58,129 nt of DNA from an uncultured Christensenella sp. (GTDB lineage Bacteria > Bacillota > Clostridia > Christensenellales > DTU072), in NCBI GenBank assembly GCA_905210905.1, contig CAJLYQ010000003.1:1-58129 (forward strand), read 5' to 3'. A model generated the notes under the pieces. It saw only the letters and a list, made by a program, of their open reading frames with translations, had not been told where the DNA came from and made no database searches. Both the position numbers and the translations under genes were made by a program. Positions within the stretch are counted from its first letter, which is position 1. Every line of letters starts with the position of its first letter. Shown here one piece after another: positions 27,701 to 34,706 of this stretch.

Positions 27701-30700
27701 GCTCGTTACCACGATAGGCACGGAAGGCGGCGTTACGGTAGATATTTATCTCGTCGTATGCGTGGAGAATTACGAACTTGCGGACATAGAAGTCAACAAC
27801 GAGTTCGGACTGTACTACGTTACCGTGGAAAACGAAAGCGGCACGATACGGGAAGAAAAAGTACAGATAAAAGAGATGTTCAACGTGTCCTACAGGGAGT
27901 TGGGATACTATATGCAGGATTCGCAGCGTTGGTATATCCACGTCAGCACGGGCGCGGCGTCGGACGACGTTGCCGGCGGCGAAATAGCGTTGTATTCGCT
28001 CGGTGAAGAGAGCGGCAGACCCATATTCGAAACGAGCGTCGGACTGTACGAGTTTATTTCCACGCTTTATTCGAGAGCGACGTTAAAACTAACGAAAAAC
28101 GAGATGAACTTCGACAAACAGTCGATAATCGGACAAAACGAGTCGATTAACGACCTGTCGGTAAGAATGCGTTCGGTACTCGGCACGACGGCAAACTATC
28201 CGCTTTCTCTGGCGGCGAAAGTAGCGTATTCGTACAAAGACGGATCCGATCTTATGACGATTTCCATCGGATATAAGACCGCCGCCGGCGAAGAATTCTT
28301 TGCGGATACGGACGAAAACGGCAAACTGACGATATATTCGGCGACTTCGACGAGAAAGATCGCCTACGCCGAACTTGCGTCGTATCTGATCAACGCGAAC
28401 CTTGCGGTTAAGTACGGCGATATGCGCGTAGTGAGAGTAAACGGCAAGAGTACCGGCACTTCGGGCAATCCGTTTAACGACAATCTGTCCGTGTTCGTCG
28501 GTTACAACTCCGACACGAAAAAAATAGCGTACGACGCCGAACTCGGCATAACCGAAGACGGAACGATAGAACTCAGAAGTTCGGACGGAACGACCTACGT
28601 TCTTTCCTATAAAGAACTTACCTACAGACTGGAAAGATACTACCAATACACGAGAGTGGTAAGCGGCACTGAAAAGGTGCTTTCCGGCAAGAGCATAGAA
28701 ATAAACGACCTTTACAAGATAATGGACGTAAACGATATGTTAGTGGGTTCGGGTTCGACCGCTCCCGACGACAAATACGTCGTTTCTCTCGGGACGGGAA
28801 CGAGTTCTTACGATATGAAAGCGAACCTGCGTTTCGCCGGCGGATATTACCTTACGAGCGACGACAAGGGTACGACCACGATAAAAGTAAACGTCTATTC
28901 GACCGCGGGCGCGGCTACTTACGAAAACGGTTACGTTTTGGGCAACAACGTTTCGATGACGCTTACCGCGGTGGTAAACGACGGAACGGGCAACACGAAG
29001 ATATTCAGTTATAACAACAGCGCGTCGGACGAACGTCTGGAAAACTGGTACGTAGAAACGATTGACGGCAACCCGATGAACATCACGGGAGTGAGCGCCG
29101 GCGACGTAATACAAAACATACCCGCGGCGGCGATTTACTCGACGGGCAAAGCAAGACAAATCACGCTCAGCGCGCTGACGAGCGAAGGGTTCAGAATAAA
29201 GATCCACGTTGAGTTCGAAGAACTCACCGGCGCGCTTACCGGCAACTTCTCGGGCGGCAACCCCGACGCTCCGTTTGCCGAAACTAAAAAGTTTGCGATA
29301 AAAGACGGACTTATCACGGTAGAAAACGTGTACGATCTCGTTTCGCCGAGCGTAGTCGAGTATCTCGGAAGCGTGGATTACCTGCCTACGACGCTTACCG
29401 TCGGAATAAACGGCAGACAAATCACGGTCGGCAACGTAGAGTGGAAGATAAATTCCGCCTGGTACGGCGCGAAAGATTCCGTTCTGAGCAAACTTACCTA
29501 TAAAGGAACGTCGGGCAGCGGATACGTTATGGCGACGGCGGACGTGCTGGGTTGTTCGGACGGAAACGGCGGCAAATACGGCGCGACGAGGATTTCCGTT
29601 TATATCAAAGTAAACTCCGCGGAAGTCACGGTTTTGCCGTGGGAAAGCGAAGAGTACGGCAACGGACTCGCTACGGAAACCCTTAACGACGGCGGCAAAC
29701 TTACGTACCGCGTTTACGTGGACGCTTACGACGACAGCGACGCGGTAAGAAGCGGAGTTGTGCGCAGGGACGATTCGATAGTCACCGGAAGAGAAAGATT
29801 GTGGTTCGTGGAATTGCCTACGGCAATCCCGGCTATGTATTCGGGCGGCGACGTGTTCGAATTCACTAAGGTAAGATACTATTACGGCGGCACGAGAGAA
29901 GTAAGCAAGATTTACTTCGATTACCGCGGAATGAACGTGGAATATATGACGAGCGAAGACGGAGATCTTACGTCGGTGGACGCAACGATGCTGTCCGAAC
30001 GCGGACTCGACCTTTCCGTAGACCTGGGACTCGGACAGGAACTTTCCGTAAGGTTCTGTTTCTACAACAAGAGAGTAAAGGAAGTTGCGCCGTTGGTTAC
30101 TTACTCCCGCTACACCGACTCGGAAGGCAACGCCGTCAAGTACGCGCTGCTGAGCGAAGAAAACAAAGCGCTTACGATAGCGGACAGCGACGTAAAGACT
30201 TTTACCGAAGACAAAGACGGCTTTGCGATGGTTGCAAACGTAAGTTACTACCGCGAGCAGTATTACGAACGCGACGTAAACGGCAATTCGGCGCGTAAAG
30301 AGTACGACAAACTTACCGCGGAAGAGAAGAGCGAAACGATTAAAGGAACGGGGCTGTACAGGTTCGTTCGCGACGGAAGTATATACACGTTGGAAACCAA
30401 ACTCGTTTACAGCGACGTTTCGGCGGTAATAGATCTCGACGACGAAACGATAAGAAACGCGGTTTATTCCGACGCGGAAAACGACCTTACGCTTTATCAG
30501 ATATCCCTTCTCGGCAAGGTCAACACGATAAGGGTAGAAACCAACCTTGAATCGGTTATTTCCGCGGCGCAGGAGATAAAGAGCACGATACGTTCCGCCG
30601 CGACGAACGTGGGAATCGAACCGAACGCCGGCACTTCGAGTGCGGAAATAAGCGAAAAACTGCTTGCCTGGACGAAGACGGTAAGTTATAAGGGCAGTTA

Positions 30701-33700
30701 TAACGAAAACTTACTGCCGAAGACCGAGGCGTTCTCGCAGGAACAAAGTTATAACTACGCGCTCGCAAGTCTTATAGAAGAAGCGACCGCGCTTGCGTAC
30801 TACGACGCGTCTACCGGTAAAGCCGGCGAAGTCGTGGAAGCGATTAAGAAAACGATAGACGGCGGCGGCACGAAGACCGCAAAACAGAAAGCGATTGATG
30901 AAAGAGTAAGTTCTTACTTCGATACGTTCACGCAGAACGGATACAATGCGGCTATTCGCAAACTCGTGGAAAGGGAATACGCCAAACTTCTCGGCGAAGA
31001 GATAAGCGGACTTACCGACGAGCGTTACAACGACGCAATCTATTACAAGAATATGATAGAGGCAGGGTTCGACGCGGACGAAGTGCTTAAAGACGTGTAT
31101 AAACTCCGTTCGCTTAAAAACGCCGGCACCGACGTACTTCTTGCGTTGCAGCAAATCGACGTATCCCTTGCCGAGGCGGACGGGTTCGGGTTCGAAGTCG
31201 TGTACGAAGATTACCTTATCGACAGAAGAAAGGTAAGATACGACAGCCTCAGACAGGAAGAAAAAGACGCGAGAGTGACTTACGGCAGAGGCAAGTCGAT
31301 AAAACTGTATAAACAAGGCGCGGACGGCAACACGCTCGTCGCGACGAAGAAATACACCTATGAAAAACTCGCCTACGCGGCGTTCGTTCAGGCGTTGTTC
31401 GAAGCGTACGAGTATGCGGACGGTCTTATGAGCGTTAAGGACGAAAACTTCGCCGTAATCAGAGAAACGGTGATAAAACTGCTGGAAAATCGTCTTGACA
31501 TAGGCGCGGCGCGCGGCGGTTCGGAAGAAAGTTATGCCGGAGCGAAGAACAAGACCTACACGGTAGACACCTTCGCGTCGGTTTGGGCGTACGCTACGGG
31601 CGACGGTTCGCAGAAGTTTATGTATTCGAAGAAAGCGATGCGGAAGTATCTGACCAACGTTATGAGAGAAGCGGCGACGTTTACCGAGTCTAAAGAAACG
31701 GACGGAGCGGCTTGGAGCGAATTCGTCGCGCTTTCGGACAGCGTCGTGGCGTATTCGTATAACTATATAGACAACTACGCTACCACGGTTAATTCCATAA
31801 GAAGAAGCCTTACGAGCGGAACTTCGATTACGTCTGTATTGCGCAACCTTATCGCCGCGGGAATAAAGAGTTATACGAGAAACGTGTATCTCGAAGCGGA
31901 GTATATGAACGCGATTAAGGACGTGCAGTCGATCAACGGACAGATACTCGCTGCGGACAAGTACGAAGGCGGATATTCGGTAGAGAAGTTTAACGAACTT
32001 ATCGACGAGTACACGGCAAGGTACGTTATCGAACCGTACTATGCGTACAGAGCGGTTCCGCACAAGATAATCGTATTCTTCACGGGCGACGATTCCGTAG
32101 ACGACGAAAGCGGCAGACCGTACGAAACGACGATCGAATGGACGACGGACGAAGTCAGCGGAGCGACGAGTTATCTCGGAAGAGAAGGCGTTATTGCCGG
32201 TACGATAACCGCGCCGGTTACGGGCGAAACCAAAGCGATTTACGTTGCGGCGGCGGTTACGGCAAGACTGCTCGAAGATAAAGACAAAATCGTCACCACG
32301 CAGTATGCGGAAGACGGAATAGCGTACGCAAGGAAAGAAACGGGCGGCGAAGAACCGACTTCGGATAAGAAATACCTTATGAAAGAAGGCGGCGGAGCAA
32401 GCGCCAACATCGTGTTCTTCTACGAGTACGAATACGACGCAAGCGGAAACGCGCGTCCGGGCGCGGTGCGCTATATTCTCGCGTATTCGACGAGAAACGG
32501 CGTTAAGAAAATCAACAAGTTCTCGGGGTACGACTCGACGAGCACGATAGTTTATTCTCTCGTCAACGAGTACGACGACGACGGCAACGTAAGCGCGCAG
32601 TCGATGTACGTGTTTAACCCGTTCGAGTTCCGTTCCGAAGAAGATATGCCTTCGGCGATGGTAATCGGCGGCGAGTCGATGAAAATAAAATGGGACAAAG
32701 TCAGCGTACAGCCTACCGGCAACGTTGCGGCGGTATCCGACGGCGGAAAAGCGACGGTAAGCGGCAGAATAGGCAGCGACGCAGGACAAACCGTTGAATT
32801 GAATATGTACGTCGCGCAGTGGTCGTACGCCGGTATGTACCGCAGGACGGAGATAGAAACGGGTATCGAGTTCGTCGTGGATTCGGCTGTGGAAAGGTTC
32901 GTTTATATGGGCGCGCTGAATATCTACTTCTCGGCGTACAGTTCTTACTCCGCGGAAGACTACTACCTGATGACGTTCGGCGTCAAGATCTATATGCCCG
33001 ACGCAAGCGGAGTTAAGGCGGTAAGAAGAATAGTGTTCGAACAGAACGGCGAAGTTTACGACGCGGTTATCCGCACGAGCGACGACGGGTTCGTAAGAAA
33101 ACTGTTCTATCCCGAAGACAGCAGACTGCTCGAATACGGACTGGACGACGAGTCTATGGAAATCGTAAACGGCAGAAAGAGATACGTAATATATTGGGAA
33201 ACGATGAGAAAGAATCAGGCGATAAGCGGACAAACCACCGTAAGAGGCTGCAATATTTCTCTCGGCAACTCCGACGTCGGACAAGTTTCTCTCGACGGGC
33301 TAAGAGCGCTCGGCGACAACACCGCTCCGACGAAAGCGACCTACGGTTGCGAAAGAATGACGATAGACAGAATGTCGTTCGTTACGGCGGGAGAACACGT
33401 TGCGGCAATCGACGGAGATACCGTTACGGTTACCTGCGAAGAGTCGGGCGTGACGTACGTTCTGGACGTCGCCGGCGGAGAGTTCGTCTGCTCGGAATGC
33501 GGAGCGAGAACCGCCGCGGCGGTGCTTGGAACGAACAAGTGGAAACTCGTCTGCGGAAACGCCGCCTGCAACGGAAGCAAAGTAGCGTTCACGGCGGAAC
33601 TCGTCGGAGAAACCGTTACCGTTAAGTGCGAAAACCGCGCGTGCAAACTGCTCGAAGAGATAAGCGCAACGGTTTTGGCGCAACGCGGACAAGCGCCGGT

Positions 33701-34634
33701 AGTAATCTCTCCGGACGGTTACTTCCCGACGACGGGCGACGTAAAACTTAACGAAATCAACGTTTCTTACCGCAAGGAAGAACTCAGAGTAAGGTATCTG
33801 TGGAACAACGGCTACGACGCGGTTCTTAACGGGCTTGTGTCCTTCGTCAGATACGCATACCACGACGTCGAAGACGCGTCGATAAGAACGTACGCAAAGA
33901 ACTTGCTTATGACCTGGGATATAATCAGCGAAAGCGAAAGACGGGAAATAATCGAGAACGCGAAAGCGTACGAACGCGCGCTTAACGATTACCGCGGCGA
34001 GGCGTACACCGAAGAACTCTGCACGCGCGACGCATACGCATTGCTTGCGATCAACGAAAGGTTCGATTACTCGAAAGAGAAAGAAAGACTCAGAGGCGGC
34101 GGCAACAACAACGTCAGAGTGACCGTTCTTATCGGAGTGGAAGGCTCTACGGAAATTTACAGCGTAGAAACCAACGTAAAAGTGCTGTTTGCCGACTACT
34201 CGCCGATAGGTTACTACGAAAAGAAAGGTTCGGTGTACGAATCGGTTGCTTCGCTGAGCAAAGCGGAGTATCTGAAAGCGCTCGAACGCGGCAGACCGTT
34301 CTGTCCCGAAATTTATATCTCGGTAAGGAAAGAGTACTGGAACGAGAACAAAAACGAATCCCGTTACGCCACCGACGGAGCGCAGGAACACTACGACAAA
34401 ATCGGCGACGATATGTACAAACTTCTGCAAGTCTACGCGGAAAGAACCGCGCTTGCGAAATACGGCGTAACCCACGAAAAGATAACGGGAGCGGACGGCA
34501 ACGAACAACTTCTCGTTAAGATAACCGACATCGAGTGGGCGTACGACGAAAAGACGAGCAGAATATCGTCCGAGAAGTTCACGCTTGACGGAACGGTATA
34601 CGAGTACAACCTGTTGCAACTTATATTGAAATAA
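21741..34634 (+). CDS. Giant surface lipoprotein 2, 4297 aa
   Basis: ATG 21741 has GGGAGG 9 nt upstream and opens a clear lipoprotein signal whose lipobox FTGC places the lipidated residue at Cys28. The N-terminal 800 residues contain at least three diverged copies of a strand unit with hydrophobic-IG-hydrophobic-Y (VLIGLYF, LMIGVYY, IIIGLAS). A segment at residues 675-695 (with GLNTPYV) matches giant 3. The middle has beta modules with a DP...LP...W pattern, residues about 2934-3417 are helical, and three cysteine pairs lie at 3917-3968. No catalytic motif, LPXTG or transmembrane anchor beyond the signal was found. It is probably co-transcribed with giant 3. Function unknown; an extracellular scaffold or adhesin is a guess. 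Confidence 0.9.
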   Translation: MSTNKGVFKKIFLCAIFALVLAFVFTGCELKDPVKGDVYKIIDNNDNYYNKDHTTGEQAVNEFTDSITALRKYLDSESFVDSGYYMGVDFDIDILDPDGNTAGHFTLGVKAYLYTYPYEDENGNPIYKYYENGVFYDENNEEGTRTLVSALEIHNEAIKRSDFTIEWKDGATNEVLIGLYFDGVNSNEENPGNVLYANVQGYKRSFPEFGDTVLYQQMIRLLVNLSVEGLLESLGLQGDAGTGAINSTMVSLIGQNYKRVVNDDQISLYFYSVTLDAIAQNVNDMIDKLLGVFGKKWDPMTNKFLGFKFSTVANALVQTIDADMQAIVSPDKSGVTNVLTNAAFDFRGVVNSYDTLYTYTSKIRFDYGWTYPDTIGLDTDYYTPFDYGKYEFDGLLYVPSWDAQFDAEIKTDMQQHDNSTNNVLMEFRDIANGELMIGVYYREERSWLDISGLSYMYGWVDVEALGFPQVYDEHLDLAEILGKFYRMCNDMIVKIVDSILNPASSDKQNKVLEYLMAKTSFTEKIADDIFSINSETLQVDIELIKQMLEETGVGTFSTRQIINILDSMLPYTLDQIAIMLGIASAEIMLEKTYFTLTWDVDKQEFTIKMFTNVGIAAGEPSNMLFSLELVPVKFGEAVKIKEVDFSNFKPLREIYTYSGTLRGTFIFSSQETVDLSKLLSATIGESSGLNTPYVLATNAGLTFNLIYDQFVKDQYVDGRLKKAKRSAFELTVWLTGSDESEIIIGLASDDVCFDNEVYKDLPAREAELGYVWVNIACVTKNGTQVIPKVKIREDVFMASMSAYMNNQTSIEDDVMSFADNDFNLSLTSIITALCKDAYVIPAADKLEITSSNETLQNLFRVNGLIGNIKVDAGFDYRVKGLESIRLQYYMYEVGFFDNIVGNSPYDTALHDKLPVYFYEDYMDEYDPLKYDFLVYKDSVVLDDDAGTIYAGTIYLYQLGARRSVARQTIDYGSSSFFNKEDDNNQDIYRTKFVLDELVLDPSKEKVKDNMLVYETDGKYYYRTYYGKQRQVKSEYIETGADGTVYVYWQGITEVLFHDSGANFYYFDRNRAIEDADGNHAYISKKTDRNLLFEYDPDSVAVTEACKTQYAPRTNGSFMGEVRRYFVVFESKDNGELGKVDTLYYDESTGYPQYYSKEDEENVVEVYDKDGVLISSTKTPISLYVMEPCEPLAEKTRVNVMTDGMTTQLKSFNSQYVIDWDVASKDKKGYMTVTDVIIAPGMMGEMTFPVRIIVTNREIDTRDYVTVYTEDGMCTSTPVVDEIDVDPYDYAMKKYAYLSDTSNFNPAVLHSREATEQGYAEAVKKFSEQYFSQDKYAFEIAFLWMQSYLFVNNVGDKYVAKKYLSNDNGVITKYNWEFDNEPGENRELSISPSGGTIYLHTAFKGQLIALKVNIGKREFSHLKFYDDDDFDPNTYNSDDDEVKINGLYRGNYYDSSTYKIDGRPIFVFTDGASEYEYVFDMSVVRGLLKNSDETYSGAYSVESSYSLSWGNPYVTNVTSNGSGYAEYGYSYLYDKSFTELELRYEALTDAQRTKLVKVISLSGGSAVVTEENLYIKNSSSGRAMKRSQVKYAQLTSEYGLDKTALEGTVFTTECGTGKATKYSSDRKGYAMIRNTDVEGETELINRPFYYFYDKLDPSTAVYLNEQEYEKYLSGDAEMRAKYGFNTDITENVTTAGLDLYYLFRLYFSLDNQLYAISTLSNGIIEPDKLNDQAVGATDFSLIELRISADCPQLDVDEAEEENDELTGETFTMNRVEEINPAVSGGAQGYYRVDPLDAETLYLPDSMRVFFKYQNFTSSHVFSGLEWCAYFDADGNPVYTYVDKEDGSVKPLIDVVNEGGRTRYKIAIDVKTRTEELVFRAMFKIGNAVSGYREVSVAVKILSKDPLNVDFYDDGNNLLDTPKTKTEIVSGGSIIKLTYYTYYVNTFENFKLPSRLTATFVGHTRDYTPTWRVAKTGGSFSFRPDSLVTLVTTIGTEGGVTVDIYLVVCVENYELADIEVNNEFGLYYVTVENESGTIREEKVQIKEMFNVSYRELGYYMQDSQRWYIHVSTGAASDDVAGGEIALYSLGEESGRPIFETSVGLYEFISTLYSRATLKLTKNEMNFDKQSIIGQNESINDLSVRMRSVLGTTANYPLSLAAKVAYSYKDGSDLMTISIGYKTAAGEEFFADTDENGKLTIYSATSTRKIAYAELASYLINANLAVKYGDMRVVRVNGKSTGTSGNPFNDNLSVFVGYNSDTKKIAYDAELGITEDGTIELRSSDGTTYVLSYKELTYRLERYYQYTRVVSGTEKVLSGKSIEINDLYKIMDVNDMLVGSGSTAPDDKYVVSLGTGTSSYDMKANLRFAGGYYLTSDDKGTTTIKVNVYSTAGAATYENGYVLGNNVSMTLTAVVNDGTGNTKIFSYNNSASDERLENWYVETIDGNPMNITGVSAGDVIQNIPAAAIYSTGKARQITLSALTSEGFRIKIHVEFEELTGALTGNFSGGNPDAPFAETKKFAIKDGLITVENVYDLVSPSVVEYLGSVDYLPTTLTVGINGRQITVGNVEWKINSAWYGAKDSVLSKLTYKGTSGSGYVMATADVLGCSDGNGGKYGATRISVYIKVNSAEVTVLPWESEEYGNGLATETLNDGGKLTYRVYVDAYDDSDAVRSGVVRRDDSIVTGRERLWFVELPTAIPAMYSGGDVFEFTKVRYYYGGTREVSKIYFDYRGMNVEYMTSEDGDLTSVDATMLSERGLDLSVDLGLGQELSVRFCFYNKRVKEVAPLVTYSRYTDSEGNAVKYALLSEENKALTIADSDVKTFTEDKDGFAMVANVSYYREQYYERDVNGNSARKEYDKLTAEEKSETIKGTGLYRFVRDGSIYTLETKLVYSDVSAVIDLDDETIRNAVYSDAENDLTLYQISLLGKVNTIRVETNLESVISAAQEIKSTIRSAATNVGIEPNAGTSSAEISEKLLAWTKTVSYKGSYNENLLPKTEAFSQEQSYNYALASLIEEATALAYYDASTGKAGEVVEAIKKTIDGGGTKTAKQKAIDERVSSYFDTFTQNGYNAAIRKLVEREYAKLLGEEISGLTDERYNDAIYYKNMIEAGFDADEVLKDVYKLRSLKNAGTDVLLALQQIDVSLAEADGFGFEVVYEDYLIDRRKVRYDSLRQEEKDARVTYGRGKSIKLYKQGADGNTLVATKKYTYEKLAYAAFVQALFEAYEYADGLMSVKDENFAVIRETVIKLLENRLDIGAARGGSEESYAGAKNKTYTVDTFASVWAYATGDGSQKFMYSKKAMRKYLTNVMREAATFTESKETDGAAWSEFVALSDSVVAYSYNYIDNYATTVNSIRRSLTSGTSITSVLRNLIAAGIKSYTRNVYLEAEYMNAIKDVQSINGQILAADKYEGGYSVEKFNELIDEYTARYVIEPYYAYRAVPHKIIVFFTGDDSVDDESGRPYETTIEWTTDEVSGATSYLGREGVIAGTITAPVTGETKAIYVAAAVTARLLEDKDKIVTTQYAEDGIAYARKETGGEEPTSDKKYLMKEGGGASANIVFFYEYEYDASGNARPGAVRYILAYSTRNGVKKINKFSGYDSTSTIVYSLVNEYDDDGNVSAQSMYVFNPFEFRSEEDMPSAMVIGGESMKIKWDKVSVQPTGNVAAVSDGGKATVSGRIGSDAGQTVELNMYVAQWSYAGMYRRTEIETGIEFVVDSAVERFVYMGALNIYFSAYSSYSAEDYYLMTFGVKIYMPDASGVKAVRRIVFEQNGEVYDAVIRTSDDGFVRKLFYPEDSRLLEYGLDDESMEIVNGRKRYVIYWETMRKNQAISGQTTVRGCNISLGNSDVGQVSLDGLRALGDNTAPTKATYGCERMTIDRMSFVTAGEHVAAIDGDTVTVTCEESGVTYVLDVAGGEFVCSECGARTAAAVLGTNKWKLVCGNAACNGSKVAFTAELVGETVTVKCENRACKLLEEISATVLAQRGQAPVVISPDGYFPTTGDVKLNEINVSYRKEELRVRYLWNNGYDAVLNGLVSFVRYAYHDVEDASIRTYAKNLLMTWDIISESERREIIENAKAYERALNDYRGEAYTEELCTRDAYALLAINERFDYSKEKERLRGGGNNNVRVTVLIGVEGSTEIYSVETNVKVLFADYSPIGYYEKKGSVYESVASLSKAEYLKALERGRPFCPEIYISVRKEYWNENKNESRYATDGAQEHYDKIGDDMYKLLQVYAERTALAKYGVTHEKITGADGNEQLLVKITDIEWAYDEKTSRISSEKFTLDGTVYEYNLLQLILK
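21825..24150 (+). other. N-terminal domain of giant 2, shared with giant 3
   Basis: Several segments align with the N-terminal part of giant 3: LLSATIGESSGLNTPYVL with FIGSFLGDATGKNTPYII, IGVYYREERSWLDISG with ISVYYKDALAYINTQG, and NKFLGFKFS with DNYLGFRLS. Order is not fully conserved, suggesting internal repeats. Confidence 0.6.
30540..31990 (+). other. Alpha-helical insert in giant 2
   Basis: Residues about 2934-3417 are Ala/Glu/Lys-rich with heptad-like spacing (for example SAAQEIKSTIRSAATN, KLVEREYAKLL), with only a short strand-like stretch inside, in an otherwise strand-rich protein. Confidence 0.6.
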
Positions 34635-34644
34635 CGGTATTAAA

Positions 34645-34701
34645 GCCGCGGCTTAGTCCGCGGCGGAAGAAAAAATAAATAACGCTTTCGAAAAGCGGAG
34701 G
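34645..34701 (+). promoter_or_regulatory. Two intercistronic hairpins and the giant 3 ribosome binding site
   Basis: GCCGCGG-CTTAGT-CCGCGGC (34645-34664) is a 7-bp GC stem with no T-run. CGCTTT-CGA-AAAGCG (34683-34697) ends on the first G of the GGAGG (34697-34701). No promoter is visible in the 72-nt gap. The hairpins look suited to mRNA processing or to control of initiation at giant 3 rather than to termination. Confidence 0.5.
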
Positions 34702-34706
34702 AAGAA

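Noticed and set aside
21741..34634. Giant frames as assembly or gene-calling artefacts.
   Set aside because: Codon use, signal peptides, ribosome binding sites, promoters and internal domain logic are consistent from start to stop, with no in-frame stop.
34645..34664. GCCGCGG hairpin between giants 2 and 3 as a terminator.
   Set aside because: It has no T-run after the stem; an A-rich stretch and a ribosome binding site follow.
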